Below, one piece after another: positions 9,777-17,520 of a DNA stretch of 64,000 nt; position 1 is the first letter of the stretch; each line of letters starts with the position of its first letter. The DNA comes from Piscinibacter gummiphilus (GTDB taxonomy: Bacteria; Pseudomonadota; Gammaproteobacteria; Burkholderiales; Burkholderiaceae_C). The translations under genes were made by a program, and so were the position numbers. The stretch lies in assembly GCF_032681285.1 (NCBI RefSeq), contig NZ_CP136336.1, positions 5,319,001 through 5,383,000 of the forward strand, read 5' to 3'. The notes under the pieces are model-generated. The model made no database searches. It was not told the DNA's origin and worked only from the letters and a program-made list of their open reading frames with translations.

Positions 9777-10229
9777 ATGCCGCGCCCGCCCAAGCCGCCC
9801 GAGATCGCCCTGATGAGCTCGTCCGACGACGCCGAGGCGCAGTTCTACGAAGCCTTGCAGCGGGCCGACATCGAAAAGCTGATGGCGGTGTGGTCCGACG
9901 AAGACGACATCTGCTGCGTGCACCCCAACGGCCCGCGCATGATCGGGCCGGCGGCGATCCGCACCGCCTTCGAGGCGATGTTCGGCAACGGCGCGATCGA
10001 CGCCCGCCCCGAGCGGGTGCGCCGCGTGCAGACGCACGACAGCGCGGTGCACAGCGTCGTCGAGCGCATCCAGGTGCTCACCGAGGAAGGCCCGCAGATG
10101 GCCTGGGTGCTGGCGACCAATGTGTATGTCAAGACCTCGCTCGGCTGGCGCCTGGTGGCGCACCATGCCAGCCCCGGCACCGCGCAAGAGTTGCCCGAGG
10201 TCGGCGAGACGCCTTCTGTCCTGCATTGA
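9777..10229 (+). CDS. SnoaL/NTF2-like protein
   Basis: The 150-residue protein shows a cone-like NTF2/SnoaL_3 fold pattern: an N-terminal helix (AEAQFYEALQRADIEKLMAV), the conserved WSDEDDICCVHPNG, then alternating strands ending in GWRLVAHHAS. Such proteins are often described as ketosteroid-isomerase-like; no catalytic residues can be assigned, so the function is unknown. It lies between purU and a YheT-type hydrolase with gaps of 15 and 6 bp and is probably co-transcribed. AGGAGG at 9762-9767 is the likely ribosome site. Confidence 0.8.
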   Translation: MPRPPKPPEIALMSSSDDAEAQFYEALQRADIEKLMAVWSDEDDICCVHPNGPRMIGPAAIRTAFEAMFGNGAIDARPERVRRVQTHDSAVHSVVERIQVLTEEGPQMAWVLATNVYVKTSLGWRLVAHHASPGTAQELPEVGETPSVLH

Positions 10230-10235
10230 TCTGGA

Positions 10236-11243
10236 ATGAACGAGTACCGCGCTCCGCGCTGGCTGGCGGGCGATGGCCCGTGGGGCGGCAACCTGCAGAC
10301 GATCTGGCCGGCGCTCTTCGCGCGCAGCCACCAGGGTCCGCGGCCGGTCTACCGGCGTGAACGCTGGACCACCCCCGACCAGGACTTCATCGACGTCGAC
10401 TTCCAGGTCATGCCTGACGACGACGGCCGCGTGCGGCCGATGCTCGTGCTCTTCCACGGCCTCGAAGGCTCGTCGGACAGCCACTACGCTCGCGCCTTCG
10501 CCCACTGGGCGCGCCAGAAGGGCTGGCGCTACGCGGTGCCGCACTTCCGCGGCTGTTCGGGCGAACTCAACCTCGCGCCGCGCGCCTACCACTCGGGCGA
10601 CTTCGAAGAGATCGGCTGGGTCCTCGAGCGCCTGCGCGCCGGCCACACCGGGCCGATGGTGGCGGTGGGCGTGTCGCTCGGCGGCAATGCGCTGATGCGC
10701 TGGGCGGAAGAGGCGGGCGAGACGGCGTCGCGCACGGTGAGCGCCGTGTGCTCGGTCTGCTCGCCGCTCGACTTGGCCGCCGGAGGAGAAGCCATCGGCC
10801 GCGGCTTCAACCGGCAGGTCTACACCCGCATGTTCCTGCGCACGATGGTGCCCAAGGCGCTGCAGAAGCTTGCGCAGCACCCCGGCCTCTTCGACGGCAA
10901 GGCCCTGCAACGCGCCCGCGACCTCTACGATTTCGACAACATCTTCACCGCCCCGCTGCACGGCTTTCGCAACACCGAAGACTATTGGGCGCGCGGCTCG
11001 GCCAAGCCGCACCTGCCCCTTATCCGCATCCCGGCGCTGGCGATCAACGCACGCAATGACCCTTTCATCCCCGCAGCCAGCCTGCCGAAGCCACACGAGG
11101 TGGGTGCGTTCGTGACACTGTGGCAACCGGAGCATGGCGGCCATGTGGGCTTCCCGCACGGTCGCTGGCCCGGTCATGTGCTCACCCTGCCCGAGCAGGT
11201 GATGGACTGGATGACCCAACACATTGGAGCCACGCATGGATGA
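10236..11243 (+). CDS. YheT-family alpha/beta hydrolase
   Basis: The 335-residue protein is an ABHD/YheT-type hydrolase. Family signatures are WGGNLQTIWPALF near the N terminus, LFHGLEGSSDSHYARAF (oxyanion region), the nucleophile elbow GVSLGGNAL (Ser about 149), and the His in EHGGHVGF. YheT proteins are conserved cytoplasmic esterase-like enzymes with no settled physiological substrate. Its 3' end overlaps the next gene by 8 bp. Confidence 0.88.
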   Translation: MNEYRAPRWLAGDGPWGGNLQTIWPALFARSHQGPRPVYRRERWTTPDQDFIDVDFQVMPDDDGRVRPMLVLFHGLEGSSDSHYARAFAHWARQKGWRYAVPHFRGCSGELNLAPRAYHSGDFEEIGWVLERLRAGHTGPMVAVGVSLGGNALMRWAEEAGETASRTVSAVCSVCSPLDLAAGGEAIGRGFNRQVYTRMFLRTMVPKALQKLAQHPGLFDGKALQRARDLYDFDNIFTAPLHGFRNTEDYWARGSAKPHLPLIRIPALAINARNDPFIPAASLPKPHEVGAFVTLWQPEHGGHVGFPHGRWPGHVLTLPEQVMDWMTQHIGATHG

Positions 11244-11793
11244 GATCGTCAAAGCCGCGCTGAAGAAGTGGCCCAACGTGCCGGCCTGCTATGGCTGGCT
11301 CGCACTCGACGCGCGCGGCGACTGGTACATGCGCGACGACCGCATCCAGGCCGCCGGACCCTTCCCCACGGTGAAGGGCAGCCGCATCAACCACGACAAG
11401 CTGCGCGAGTTCATCGAGCGCAACTACGACCGCGACGAACACGGCGACTGGTACTTCCAGAACGGCCCGCAGCGCGTCTACGTGGAGCTGGAGTCGGCGC
11501 CGTGGATCTGGCGCCTCGAGGCCCGCGCCGGCGCTGCACCGGCCATTCGCTCGCACACCGGGCGTGAGGCCCGGTTCGAGGCCGCCCTCGTCGATGAGAC
11601 CGGGCGGCTCTACCTCGCCACCGACCTCGGCCTCGGCATCGTGCACACGCTCGACATGGAAACCGCGGCCGACGCGATCGAGGCCGGCCATTGGCACACC
11701 GAAGAGTGTGCCGCCGCCGACCTGCCCCGCCGCTACGGCCACCGCCTGAGCCCTCAGCGTGAGCGCGGTGCCGCCGCCGCTCACATGCCGTAG
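11236..11793 (+). CDS. Conserved betaproteobacterial protein (DUF2946-like)
   Basis: The 185-residue protein has the strongly conserved N-terminal block WPNVPACYGWLALDARGDWY and YFQNGPQRVYVELE. These are found in a Burkholderiales family annotated, as far as I recall, as DUF2946; the number should be confirmed. There is no signal peptide or membrane helix, so it is probably cytoplasmic. The ATG at 11236 overlaps the end of the hydrolase gene. Its own 3' end overlaps the convergent DUF3455 gene by 13 bp. Function is unknown. Confidence 0.78.
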   Translation: MDEIVKAALKKWPNVPACYGWLALDARGDWYMRDDRIQAAGPFPTVKGSRINHDKLREFIERNYDRDEHGDWYFQNGPQRVYVELESAPWIWRLEARAGAAPAIRSHTGREARFEAALVDETGRLYLATDLGLGIVHTLDMETAADAIEAGHWHTEECAAADLPRRYGHRLSPQRERGAAAAHMP

Positions 11794-12314
11794 AACACGT
11801 AGTCGGCCGCGTAGGCCACCTGCTGGCGCTGGCCCTTGGCTGCTGCCGTGCACGCGGCGCTCGGTGCGACGCCGCCCTTGGTGTTCAGGCGCTGGATGTA
11901 GGCCACGCCCTGCATCGCGCCAGTGCCCATCGCCGGGTCGGCCTTCACGAGTTGCAGCGGGATGTTGCCCGCACCGCCTGGCGCCACCGCCACCTGCTTG
12001 CCGGTGACCTTGGAGCCGTCGTTCGCCTCCCAGGTCGGCCCGGCGTAGTACTTGCCGACAGCCTTGTCGCCCGGGCCGTAGAGCGTGGCGACGGGGCCGA
12101 CGAAGGCCCACTCGAACTGGCCCGCCATGTCTTTCTTCTCGCGGCACTCGTAGGTGAGCTCGCCGCGGCCGACGGTCCACATCGTCTGCTTCGCCCCGGC
12201 AGGTGCGCGCACGGCGTCGGGCAGCGCCATGTTGTCGACCATCGTCGGTGCAGGGGTGGTGGAACAGGCCGACACGGCAGCGGCCAGGCCGGCGAGCAAG
12301 AGGGCGTTCTTCAT
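11781..12314 (-). CDS. DUF3455-family lipoprotein
   Basis: The 177-residue protein has a lipoprotein signal (ALLLAGLAAAVSAC, Cys at about 18) and a DUF3455-type mature domain. Features include LPDAVRAPAGAKQTMWTVG, then FEWAFVGPVATLYG, HxGP-like WEANDGSKVTGK and the closing AADYVFYGM. Members occur in many bacteria and in fungal secreted proteins; the function is not known. An alternative start two codons upstream (MTMKN) is possible. Convergent with the preceding gene, sharing 13 bp. Confidence 0.82.
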   Translation of the reverse strand: MKNALLLAGLAAAVSACSTTPAPTMVDNMALPDAVRAPAGAKQTMWTVGRGELTYECREKKDMAGQFEWAFVGPVATLYGPGDKAVGKYYAGPTWEANDGSKVTGKQVAVAPGGAGNIPLQLVKADPAMGTGAMQGVAYIQRLNTKGGVAPSAACTAAAKGQRQQVAYAADYVFYGM

Positions 12315-12420
12315 GGTCATCTCCAAGGGCATCGGTAAAAGGTTGAAGGGGCGGCGACACGTCCGCCTGAGCCCCTCTACGCAGCCGAGGCCCACCTGGA
12401 TGCATGAATCACGCGGGCAT

Positions 12421-12445
12421 GAAAAAGCCGACCCGAAGGTCGGCT
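12421..12445 (-). terminator. Rho-independent terminator of the cytochrome c gene
   Basis: On the minus strand, the hairpin AGCCGACC-TTCG-GGTCGGCT is followed directly by TTTTTC. This is a textbook intrinsic terminator with a stable TTCG-type tetraloop. It lies 25 bp beyond the stop of the minus-strand cytochrome c gene. Confidence 0.9.
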
Positions 12446-12469
12446 CGTGCGTGAGCGCGGGAGCAGCGC

Positions 12470-13018
12470 TTACTTGGCGTCGGACGCCGCCGACGCCGCG
12501 GCCGGAGCCTTGGGCTCGGCCAGCTTGCCGCCGCTCTGGTTGCCCATGAAGACCACCGCGCGGGCGATCTCGAAGTCGCTGAAGTCGCCACCGCCTTGCG
12601 GGCCCATCGCGCCCTTGCCCTTGAGGGCGCTGTTGAGCAGGGTCTCGAGGCCTTGCGCCAGGCGTGGGGCCCAGGCGGCGGCGTCGCCGATCTTGGGAGC
12701 GCCCGCGGCGCCGGTGTTGTGGCACGCGCCGCATTGGGCGGCCACGACCTGCTCGCCGGTCTTGAGCGAGGCCACGTCGGTGGCGTCTTTCACTTCCACG
12801 CTCGCCACCGGCTGGATGCGGCGGGCCACGGCCTCGGGCTTCAGGCCATCGCTGCCGGCACCGGGGCGGGTGTCGGCGCCCACGCGGCTGACCAGCAGCA
12901 CGATGACGGCGATCGGCACGATGAAGGCGAAGATCACCGCAGCGATGAGCTGCTTGACGTTCTTGATCGGCCCTTCGTGCGGGGCGTCGTCGTGTTCGGT
13001 GTGGTGGTGGTCGCTCAT
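12470..13018 (-). CDS. Membrane-anchored cytochrome c5-type protein
   Basis: The 182-residue protein has a His/Asp-rich cytoplasmic N terminus, one membrane helix (about 22-43) and a periplasmic class I cytochrome c domain. Haem is attached at CGACH (Cys96, Cys99, His100), and the axial Met is probably in GKGAMGPQGG. The C terminus is Ala/Lys rich. It resembles the cytochrome c5 (CytC5) family that shuttles electrons in the periplasm. It is monocistronic, ending in a strong terminator, with its promoter region shared with the divergent tRNA gene. Confidence 0.9.
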   Translation of the reverse strand: MSDHHHTEHDDAPHEGPIKNVKQLIAAVIFAFIVPIAVIVLLVSRVGADTRPGAGSDGLKPEAVARRIQPVASVEVKDATDVASLKTGEQVVAAQCGACHNTGAAGAPKIGDAAAWAPRLAQGLETLLNSALKGKGAMGPQGGGDFSDFEIARAVVFMGNQSGGKLAEPKAPAAASAASDAK

Positions 13019-13146
13019 GAAATCCTCGGAGGCTGGCCGCTTCAGTGGTGGGCGTAAGGGGCGTGGCGCAAAACCGCGGGATTATAGACGGCCGACCCAC
13101 GACGCCCCGGCCGTGAAAAAGGCCCACTGATAGAATCGCCGCCCAC

Positions 13147-13222
13147 GCGTCCGTAGCTCAATGGATAGAGTACTGCCCTCCGAAGGCAGGGGTTGCTGGT
13201 TCGATCCCAGCCGGACGCGCCA
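13147..13222 (+). tRNA. tRNA-Arg (anticodon CCG)
   Basis: A complete 76-nt cloverleaf is visible. The acceptor stem GCGTCCG pairs with CGGACGC and is followed by discriminator G and an encoded CCA. The D arm is TAGCTCAATGGATAGAGTA, the anticodon stem CTGCC/GGCAG encloses CTCCGAA with anticodon CCG, and the T arm contains GGTTCGATCC. It reads the CGG arginine codon, which is plentiful in this GC-rich genome. Confidence 0.97.
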
Positions 13223-13231
13223 AGGCTTGCA

Positions 13232-13726
13232 TCAAGAAGAAGAGCCTTCCCCGCGCACCCCATGACGCCGCACCGCCCGGCTCCCGAGCGCCACCCCCAG
13301 GGCAAAGCCCGCATACACCCACACGAGCCCGCGAGCCGACAGGCGCTTCTCGAAGCCCGGCGTGAAGCGGCGCGGGGTCATCACCAAATCGACCGTGGCC
13401 GCAGCGGCCGTGGCCAGCGCCGCATCGCGCAGGTCGGCATGCAGCGGGTGCGCCAGTCGCCGGCTCGCAAAGAAACGCTCGTAGAGAACGCCCCAGAACA
13501 CCGCCGCACCCTGGTGCACCAGCACGCCGACGCCGGTGTAGCGCCAGCTGGCATCGTCGCGCCGCAGCGCGCGGTCGCTCCAGAGCCAGTGGCTCGGCGC
13601 GTTGACGGGTGCGAACACACTGCCCGTCTCCTTGCGCCCGCGCCACGCGAGCACGCCGAGCGACAACAAGCCGGAGGCCATCCCTGGCCACAGGCCGTCG
13701 CGTGCTGCTTGAGTCCAAGTCTTCAT
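13232..13726 (-). CDS. Hypothetical integral membrane protein
   Basis: The 164-residue protein has about four hydrophobic segments, including GMASGLLSLGVLAW, GVGVLVHQGAAVFWGVLYE, LATAAAATVDLVM and VWVYAGFALGVALG. No family signature with known function is visible. It lies 9 bp beyond the tRNA on the opposite strand. The MKTWTQAARDGL start was chosen; 24 further in-frame residues upstream look non-coding. Confidence 0.72.
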   Translation of the reverse strand: MKTWTQAARDGLWPGMASGLLSLGVLAWRGRKETGSVFAPVNAPSHWLWSDRALRRDDASWRYTGVGVLVHQGAAVFWGVLYERFFASRRLAHPLHADLRDAALATAAAATVDLVMTPRRFTPGFEKRLSARGLVWVYAGFALGVALGSRAVRRHGVRGEGSSS

Positions 13727-13821
13727 CGTGTCTCCTGTGAACGCTGCGAGGCACATGACTTGCCGGCCTCGCCCATGGACACCCTCGGCAAACACCATGC
13801 CCCTTGCTGCGGGAGCGCGCC

Positions 13822-15114
13822 ATGCGGGTGCTGCTGACCGGCGCCACCGGCTTCATCGGCAGCCGCCTGGCGCTCGCCCTCGCGCAGGCCGGGCATGAGG
13901 TGGTGGCGGTGGTGCGCCGGCCCGGCGTGGCACTGCCCGGCGTGAGCGCGCAGGTCGCAGGCGACTTCGCGCGCGACCTGCAACCCACCGACTGGCAGCC
14001 GCGCCTCCAGGGCATCGACGTGGTGGTGAACACCGTGGGCCTCCTGCGCGAGCACGGCACGCAGCGCTTCGACACGCTGCACGAGGCGGCGCCGATCGCG
14101 CTCTTTCGGGCCTGCGTCGCAGCCGGCGTACGGCGCGTGGTGCAAATCTCGGCACTCGGTGCCGATGCGCAGGCGCACAGCCGCTATCACCTGAGCAAGA
14201 AGGCGGCCGACGACGTGCTGCTGGCACTGCCACTGCAGGCGAGCGTCGTGCAGCCCTCGCTGGTCTACGGGCCCGGCGGTGCGAGTGCGCAACTCTTCGA
14301 CCTGCTGGCCGGCCTGCCGCTGCTCGCCCTGCCCGGCCAGGGGCAACAACGCGTGCAACCGATCCATGTCGACGATCTCGTGCAGGCACTCGTCGCGCTG
14401 GTCGAACGGCCCGAGGCGCACAGCCGCCGCATCGCGCTCGTCGGGCCGCGGCCGCTCACGCTGCGCGAGTTCCTCGGTGGCCTGCGCGCAGCGCTCGGGC
14501 TCGCAACCCCCGTGGTATGGCCGGTGCCGATGGCGCTCGTGCGCCTGGGTGCGCAGGCAGGGCGCTGGTGGCCGGGCGCCCTGCTCGACTCCGACAGCCT
14601 CGCCATGCTCGAGCGCGGCAACACCGCCCCCGCCGACGACACCATCGCCCTGCTCGGCCATCCGCCGCGCGGCGTGGAGGCGTTCACCCCGCACGAGACG
14701 GCCCGAAGCACCGGCGTGATGGCGCAGCTGGCGTGGCTGCTGCCACTGCTGCGCGTGAGCGTCGCGCTGGTGTGGATCGTGACCGGCGTGCTGTCGCTCG
14801 GTGTCTACCCCGTCGAAGACAGCTACGCGCTGCTCGCCCGGCTCGACGTGGGTGGTGCCCTCGCGCCGCTGCTGCTCTACGGCGCGGCCGGGCTCGATCT
14901 CGCGCTCGGCCTGCTCACGCTCACCTTGCGGCGGCACCGCCCGACGCTGTGGCTCGTGCAGCTGGGCCTCATCCTCGGCTACATGGTGCTCATCACCTGG
15001 CGCCTGCCGGAGTTCTGGCTGCACCCCTACGGGCCGATCCTGAAGAACCTGCCGATGCTGGCGGCCATCGTGGTGCTGATGGTGCTGGAGCCGCTGACGA
15101 AAGAGAGACGCTGA
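13822..15114 (+). CDS. NAD(P)-binding NDUFA9-like protein fused to DoxX-like membrane domain
   Basis: Residues 1 to about 290 form an atypical short-chain dehydrogenase of the complex I NDUFA9 type, opening with the nucleotide-binding motif VLLTGATGFIGSRLALAL and containing QISALGADAQAHSRYHLSK. The remaining 130 residues hold four membrane helices resembling a DoxX-like module (LVWIVTGVLSLGVYP through VVLMVLEPL). The fusion recurs in Burkholderiales together with a DUF2269 gene, as here: the stop overlaps the next ATG (TGATG). The substrate is unknown; the membrane part suggests a quinone- or lipid-linked redox role. Confidence 0.85.
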   Translation: MRVLLTGATGFIGSRLALALAQAGHEVVAVVRRPGVALPGVSAQVAGDFARDLQPTDWQPRLQGIDVVVNTVGLLREHGTQRFDTLHEAAPIALFRACVAAGVRRVVQISALGADAQAHSRYHLSKKAADDVLLALPLQASVVQPSLVYGPGGASAQLFDLLAGLPLLALPGQGQQRVQPIHVDDLVQALVALVERPEAHSRRIALVGPRPLTLREFLGGLRAALGLATPVVWPVPMALVRLGAQAGRWWPGALLDSDSLAMLERGNTAPADDTIALLGHPPRGVEAFTPHETARSTGVMAQLAWLLPLLRVSVALVWIVTGVLSLGVYPVEDSYALLARLDVGGALAPLLLYGAAGLDLALGLLTLTLRRHRPTLWLVQLGLILGYMVLITWRLPEFWLHPYGPILKNLPMLAAIVVLMVLEPLTKERR

Positions 15115-15590
15115 TGGAATACCTGATCACCAAGTGGCTGCACATCCTCTCGTCGACGATCCTCTTCGGCACCGGCATCGGCTCGGCCTACTACCTGCTC
15201 TTCACGAGCCTCGCGGTGCGCAAGACCGGCGATGCACGGCCGGTCGCCGTGGTCGCGCACAAGGTGGTGCAGGCCGACCTCTGGTTCACCACCACGACCA
15301 TCGTGCTGCAGCCGCTCACCGGCTGGTACATGACGCACCTCGCCGGCATCCCGCTCACGAGCAAGTGGCTGATGTGGACCTACGGGCTCTACCTGCTGGC
15401 CGGCGCCTGCTGGCTGCCGGTGGTGTGGATCCAGTTGAAGATGCGCGACCTCGCCCGCGCGGCCGACGCCCGCGGCGAGCCGCTGCCACCACGCTACTGG
15501 CGCTTCCTGTGGATCTGGACGGCGCTCGGCGTGCCCGCCTTCTTCGGCCTCGTCATCGTGTTCTACCTGATGGTGGCGAAGCCGGTCTGA
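15114..15590 (+). CDS. DUF2269-family membrane protein
   Basis: The 158-residue protein has four membrane helices and the DUF2269 pattern: LITKWLHILSSTILFGTGIG at the N terminus with a conserved His, ADLWFTTTTIVLQPLTGW in helix 2, and a final WTALGVPAFFGLVIVFYLM. It is translationally coupled to the NDUFA9/DoxX gene upstream (TGATG overlap), which suggests a shared membrane complex. Function is unknown. Its 3' end overlaps the convergent next gene by 38 bp. Confidence 0.87.
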   Translation: MEYLITKWLHILSSTILFGTGIGSAYYLLFTSLAVRKTGDARPVAVVAHKVVQADLWFTTTTIVLQPLTGWYMTHLAGIPLTSKWLMWTYGLYLLAGACWLPVVWIQLKMRDLARAADARGEPLPPRYWRFLWIWTALGVPAFFGLVIVFYLMVAKPV

Positions 15591-16131
15591 GCGCCCTGCA
15601 ACGCTGGAATTCCTGCAGGAAGGGCAGCAGCACCAGCATCGCGGCGCCGACGAGCACCGCCGCCTTCGCCGCGGTCGGCACCGGCGGGTCGCGCAGGCGC
15701 AGGGCCCAGTCGGCCGTCTCGGGGCCGAGGCCGAGGATGGCGAGCGACTGCCCGCGGTAGGCGATGCACAGCGTGAGCAGCGCGAGCCACGGCAGCCCCA
15801 TCTGGAGGCCATGCACCCACTGCTCGATGGGCGGGATGACACGCCGTGCGCTCGCATAGGTGAGGTCGACCCACAACGTGATCTCGTGCAGCACGCAGGC
15901 GGCGAGTGCCAGCAGCAGCACCGTCGCGGTCACTTCGCACCACAGCAGCAGCAGCACCGCCACGCCCAGCTCGCCGATCATCAAGAGGTGCAGGGCCGAC
16001 TCCTTCCAGCCCGCGCTCGACTCGATGCGCTCGCGGCGGTGGCAGGCCCAGTCGGCGAAGCCGGCGAGCATCCACACCGGCAACAGCGCCCCCAGCAGCA
16101 GACGCTCGAGCAGGTGGGCCGTCGCGTCCAA
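15553..16131 (-). CDS. Conserved multi-pass membrane protein
   Basis: The 192-residue protein has about five hydrophobic helices. The N-terminal segment LLLGALLPVWMLAGFADWACHRRERIE followed by GWKESALHLLMIGELG contains conserved-looking His and Glu residues (CHRR, KESALH, GE) that could bind metal or haem; this is a guess. The last 15 residues are basic and may be an overlap-driven extension into the convergent DUF2269 gene. It precedes the SDR gene by 12 bp in the minus-strand reading direction, so both may be in one transcript. Confidence 0.68.
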   Translation of the reverse strand: MDATAHLLERLLLGALLPVWMLAGFADWACHRRERIESSAGWKESALHLLMIGELGVAVLLLLWCEVTATVLLLALAACVLHEITLWVDLTYASARRVIPPIEQWVHGLQMGLPWLALLTLCIAYRGQSLAILGLGPETADWALRLRDPPVPTAAKAAVLVGAAMLVLLPFLQEFQRCRALRPASPPSGRTR

Positions 16132-16143
16132 GGGCGGCGTGCT

Positions 16144-17112
16144 CTAGCGCGGGCGGCGCACGGCCTGCGCACCCAGCCACAAAGCACCGCCGAGGGCGGC
16201 CCACATCCACCATCGGTTGGGCTTCTCGCTGTGGCGGAAGCCACCGTCGATCGCGTTGCCGATGGAAGGTGCGTAAAGATTGCCGTCACCCTTGGGCGCG
16301 GTGTCGGCCTGGCGCAGATAGCGCTCGACCACCCGCGCGCCGATCCAGCTCGACAGCAGCGGCGACACCGCATGCCCCGCGCGCAGCGCCGTGGCAGCGG
16401 CGCCCACCGTCGTCGACGCACGCGGCTCGCGCGCCACCGACACGATGGCCTCGGCCGCCATGCGCGGGTCGTAGAGCGGGGGCGCGGGCTTGAGCCGGCG
16501 GCCGGTGTAGTTGGCGGCGTGCGACATGCCCGGCGTGTCCATGAAGGCGGGGTACACGTCGCACACGTGGATGTCGGGCCAGCCCGACATCTCGCCACGC
16601 AGCGCCTCGCTGAAGCCGCGCAGGCCGAACTTGCTGGCCGAATAGGCCGCCGCATAGGGCGCAGCCGCCCAGGCGCCGAGCGAGATCATGTTGACGAGCA
16701 CGCCCTGCTTGCGCGACATGAAGTGCCGCAGCACCGCATGCGCGCCGTGGAAGTGGCCGAGCAGGTTGGCCTCGATCACGCGCCGGTGCGCCTCGATCGG
16801 CGTCTCGGTGAACGAGCCGACCGCGCCCACGCCGACGTTGTTGACCCACACGTCGATGGCGCTGAAACGCTCGACGGCCGCCGCCGCGAGCGCACGCACC
16901 TGGTCGGCCTGTGTCACGTCGGTCGGCACGACAAGCGCCTGCGCGCCACGCGCGCGGCACAGCTCGGCCACGTCTTCCAGGGGCGCCGGGTTGCGCGCGG
17001 CCAGCACGAGGTGCGCCCCGGCGTCGGCAAAGGCCAGCGCCGTGGCGCGGCCGATGCCGCTGCTGGCGCCGGTCAGGACGACGGTGCGGCCGCGCAGCTC
17101 GCGCCGCTTCAC
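16144..17112 (-). CDS. Short-chain dehydrogenase/reductase, membrane-tailed
   Basis: The 322-residue classical SDR has the cofactor motif TGASSGIG, the structural NNVGVG (in place of NNAG), a catalytic Ser in NMISLGAWAAA and the YxxxK pair in YSASK. A basic, hydrophobic C-terminal tail (ALGGALWLGAQAVRRP) could anchor it to the membrane. A GTG start at 17112 overlaps the stop of the upstream small lipoprotein gene as GTGA, implying coupling. The substrate is unknown. Confidence 0.87.
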   Translation of the reverse strand: MKRRELRGRTVVLTGASSGIGRATALAFADAGAHLVLAARNPAPLEDVAELCRARGAQALVVPTDVTQADQVRALAAAAVERFSAIDVWVNNVGVGAVGSFTETPIEAHRRVIEANLLGHFHGAHAVLRHFMSRKQGVLVNMISLGAWAAAPYAAAYSASKFGLRGFSEALRGEMSGWPDIHVCDVYPAFMDTPGMSHAANYTGRRLKPAPPLYDPRMAAEAIVSVAREPRASTTVGAAATALRAGHAVSPLLSSWIGARVVERYLRQADTAPKGDGNLYAPSIGNAIDGGFRHSEKPNRWWMWAALGGALWLGAQAVRRPR

Positions 17113-17363
17113 TGGCTGGCTGCCGAGGCCGAGGGCATCGGGGTGGTCGGGCTCATGCTGCCCGGGGTGCCGCTGTCGCCTGGCGCGGTGGTGCCGCCAC
17201 CCGGCGTGGTTGACGTGCCGCCCGGCAGGGTGTCGCTCGGCGTCGTGGTGGTGGTGCCGGGGCCGGCGCCGGTCGGCGGCATGTCGTCGCGCTTGTTGCA
17301 GCCGGCGAGCGTGAGGCCGGCCGCGGCCAGCAGGGCGAACGTGAGCGTTGGGATGCGGTTCAT
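17109..17363 (-). CDS. Small Pro/Thr/Gly-rich lipoprotein
   Basis: The 84-residue protein has a lipoprotein signal peptide ending in LTLAGC (Cys 22) followed by a low-complexity tail rich in Thr, Pro, Gly and Ser with no recognisable domain. It is translationally coupled to the SDR gene. Small disordered lipoproteins like this evolve quickly; function is unknown. The 157 bp between this gene and the MATE gene upstream contains nothing I can assign. Confidence 0.65.
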   Translation of the reverse strand: MNRIPTLTFALLAAAGLTLAGCNKRDDMPPTGAGPGTTTTTPSDTLPGGTSTTPGGGTTAPGDSGTPGSMSPTTPMPSASAASQ

Positions 17364-17520
17364 GGGTTCTCTCCTTCAGTTGAAGTTCGACAGGCCTGCT
17401 TGCCGGTACCGGGTAGGTTTTGCAGCAAAGCAGCGGGTGAGGGCCTCGCCCGAGGTCGAAACGAGTCCACGACCGCGATTGCGGCAACCGATGTGCCGCC
17501 CCTGCCGGAGAACGAGGCCC

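Noticed and set aside
8766..11276. Very long minus-strand open frame (over 800 codons) opposite purU and its neighbours
   Set aside because: It is antisense to several well-recognised genes. Its translation is rich in Arg, His, Ala and Gly without any domain, as expected for a shadow frame in GC-rich DNA.
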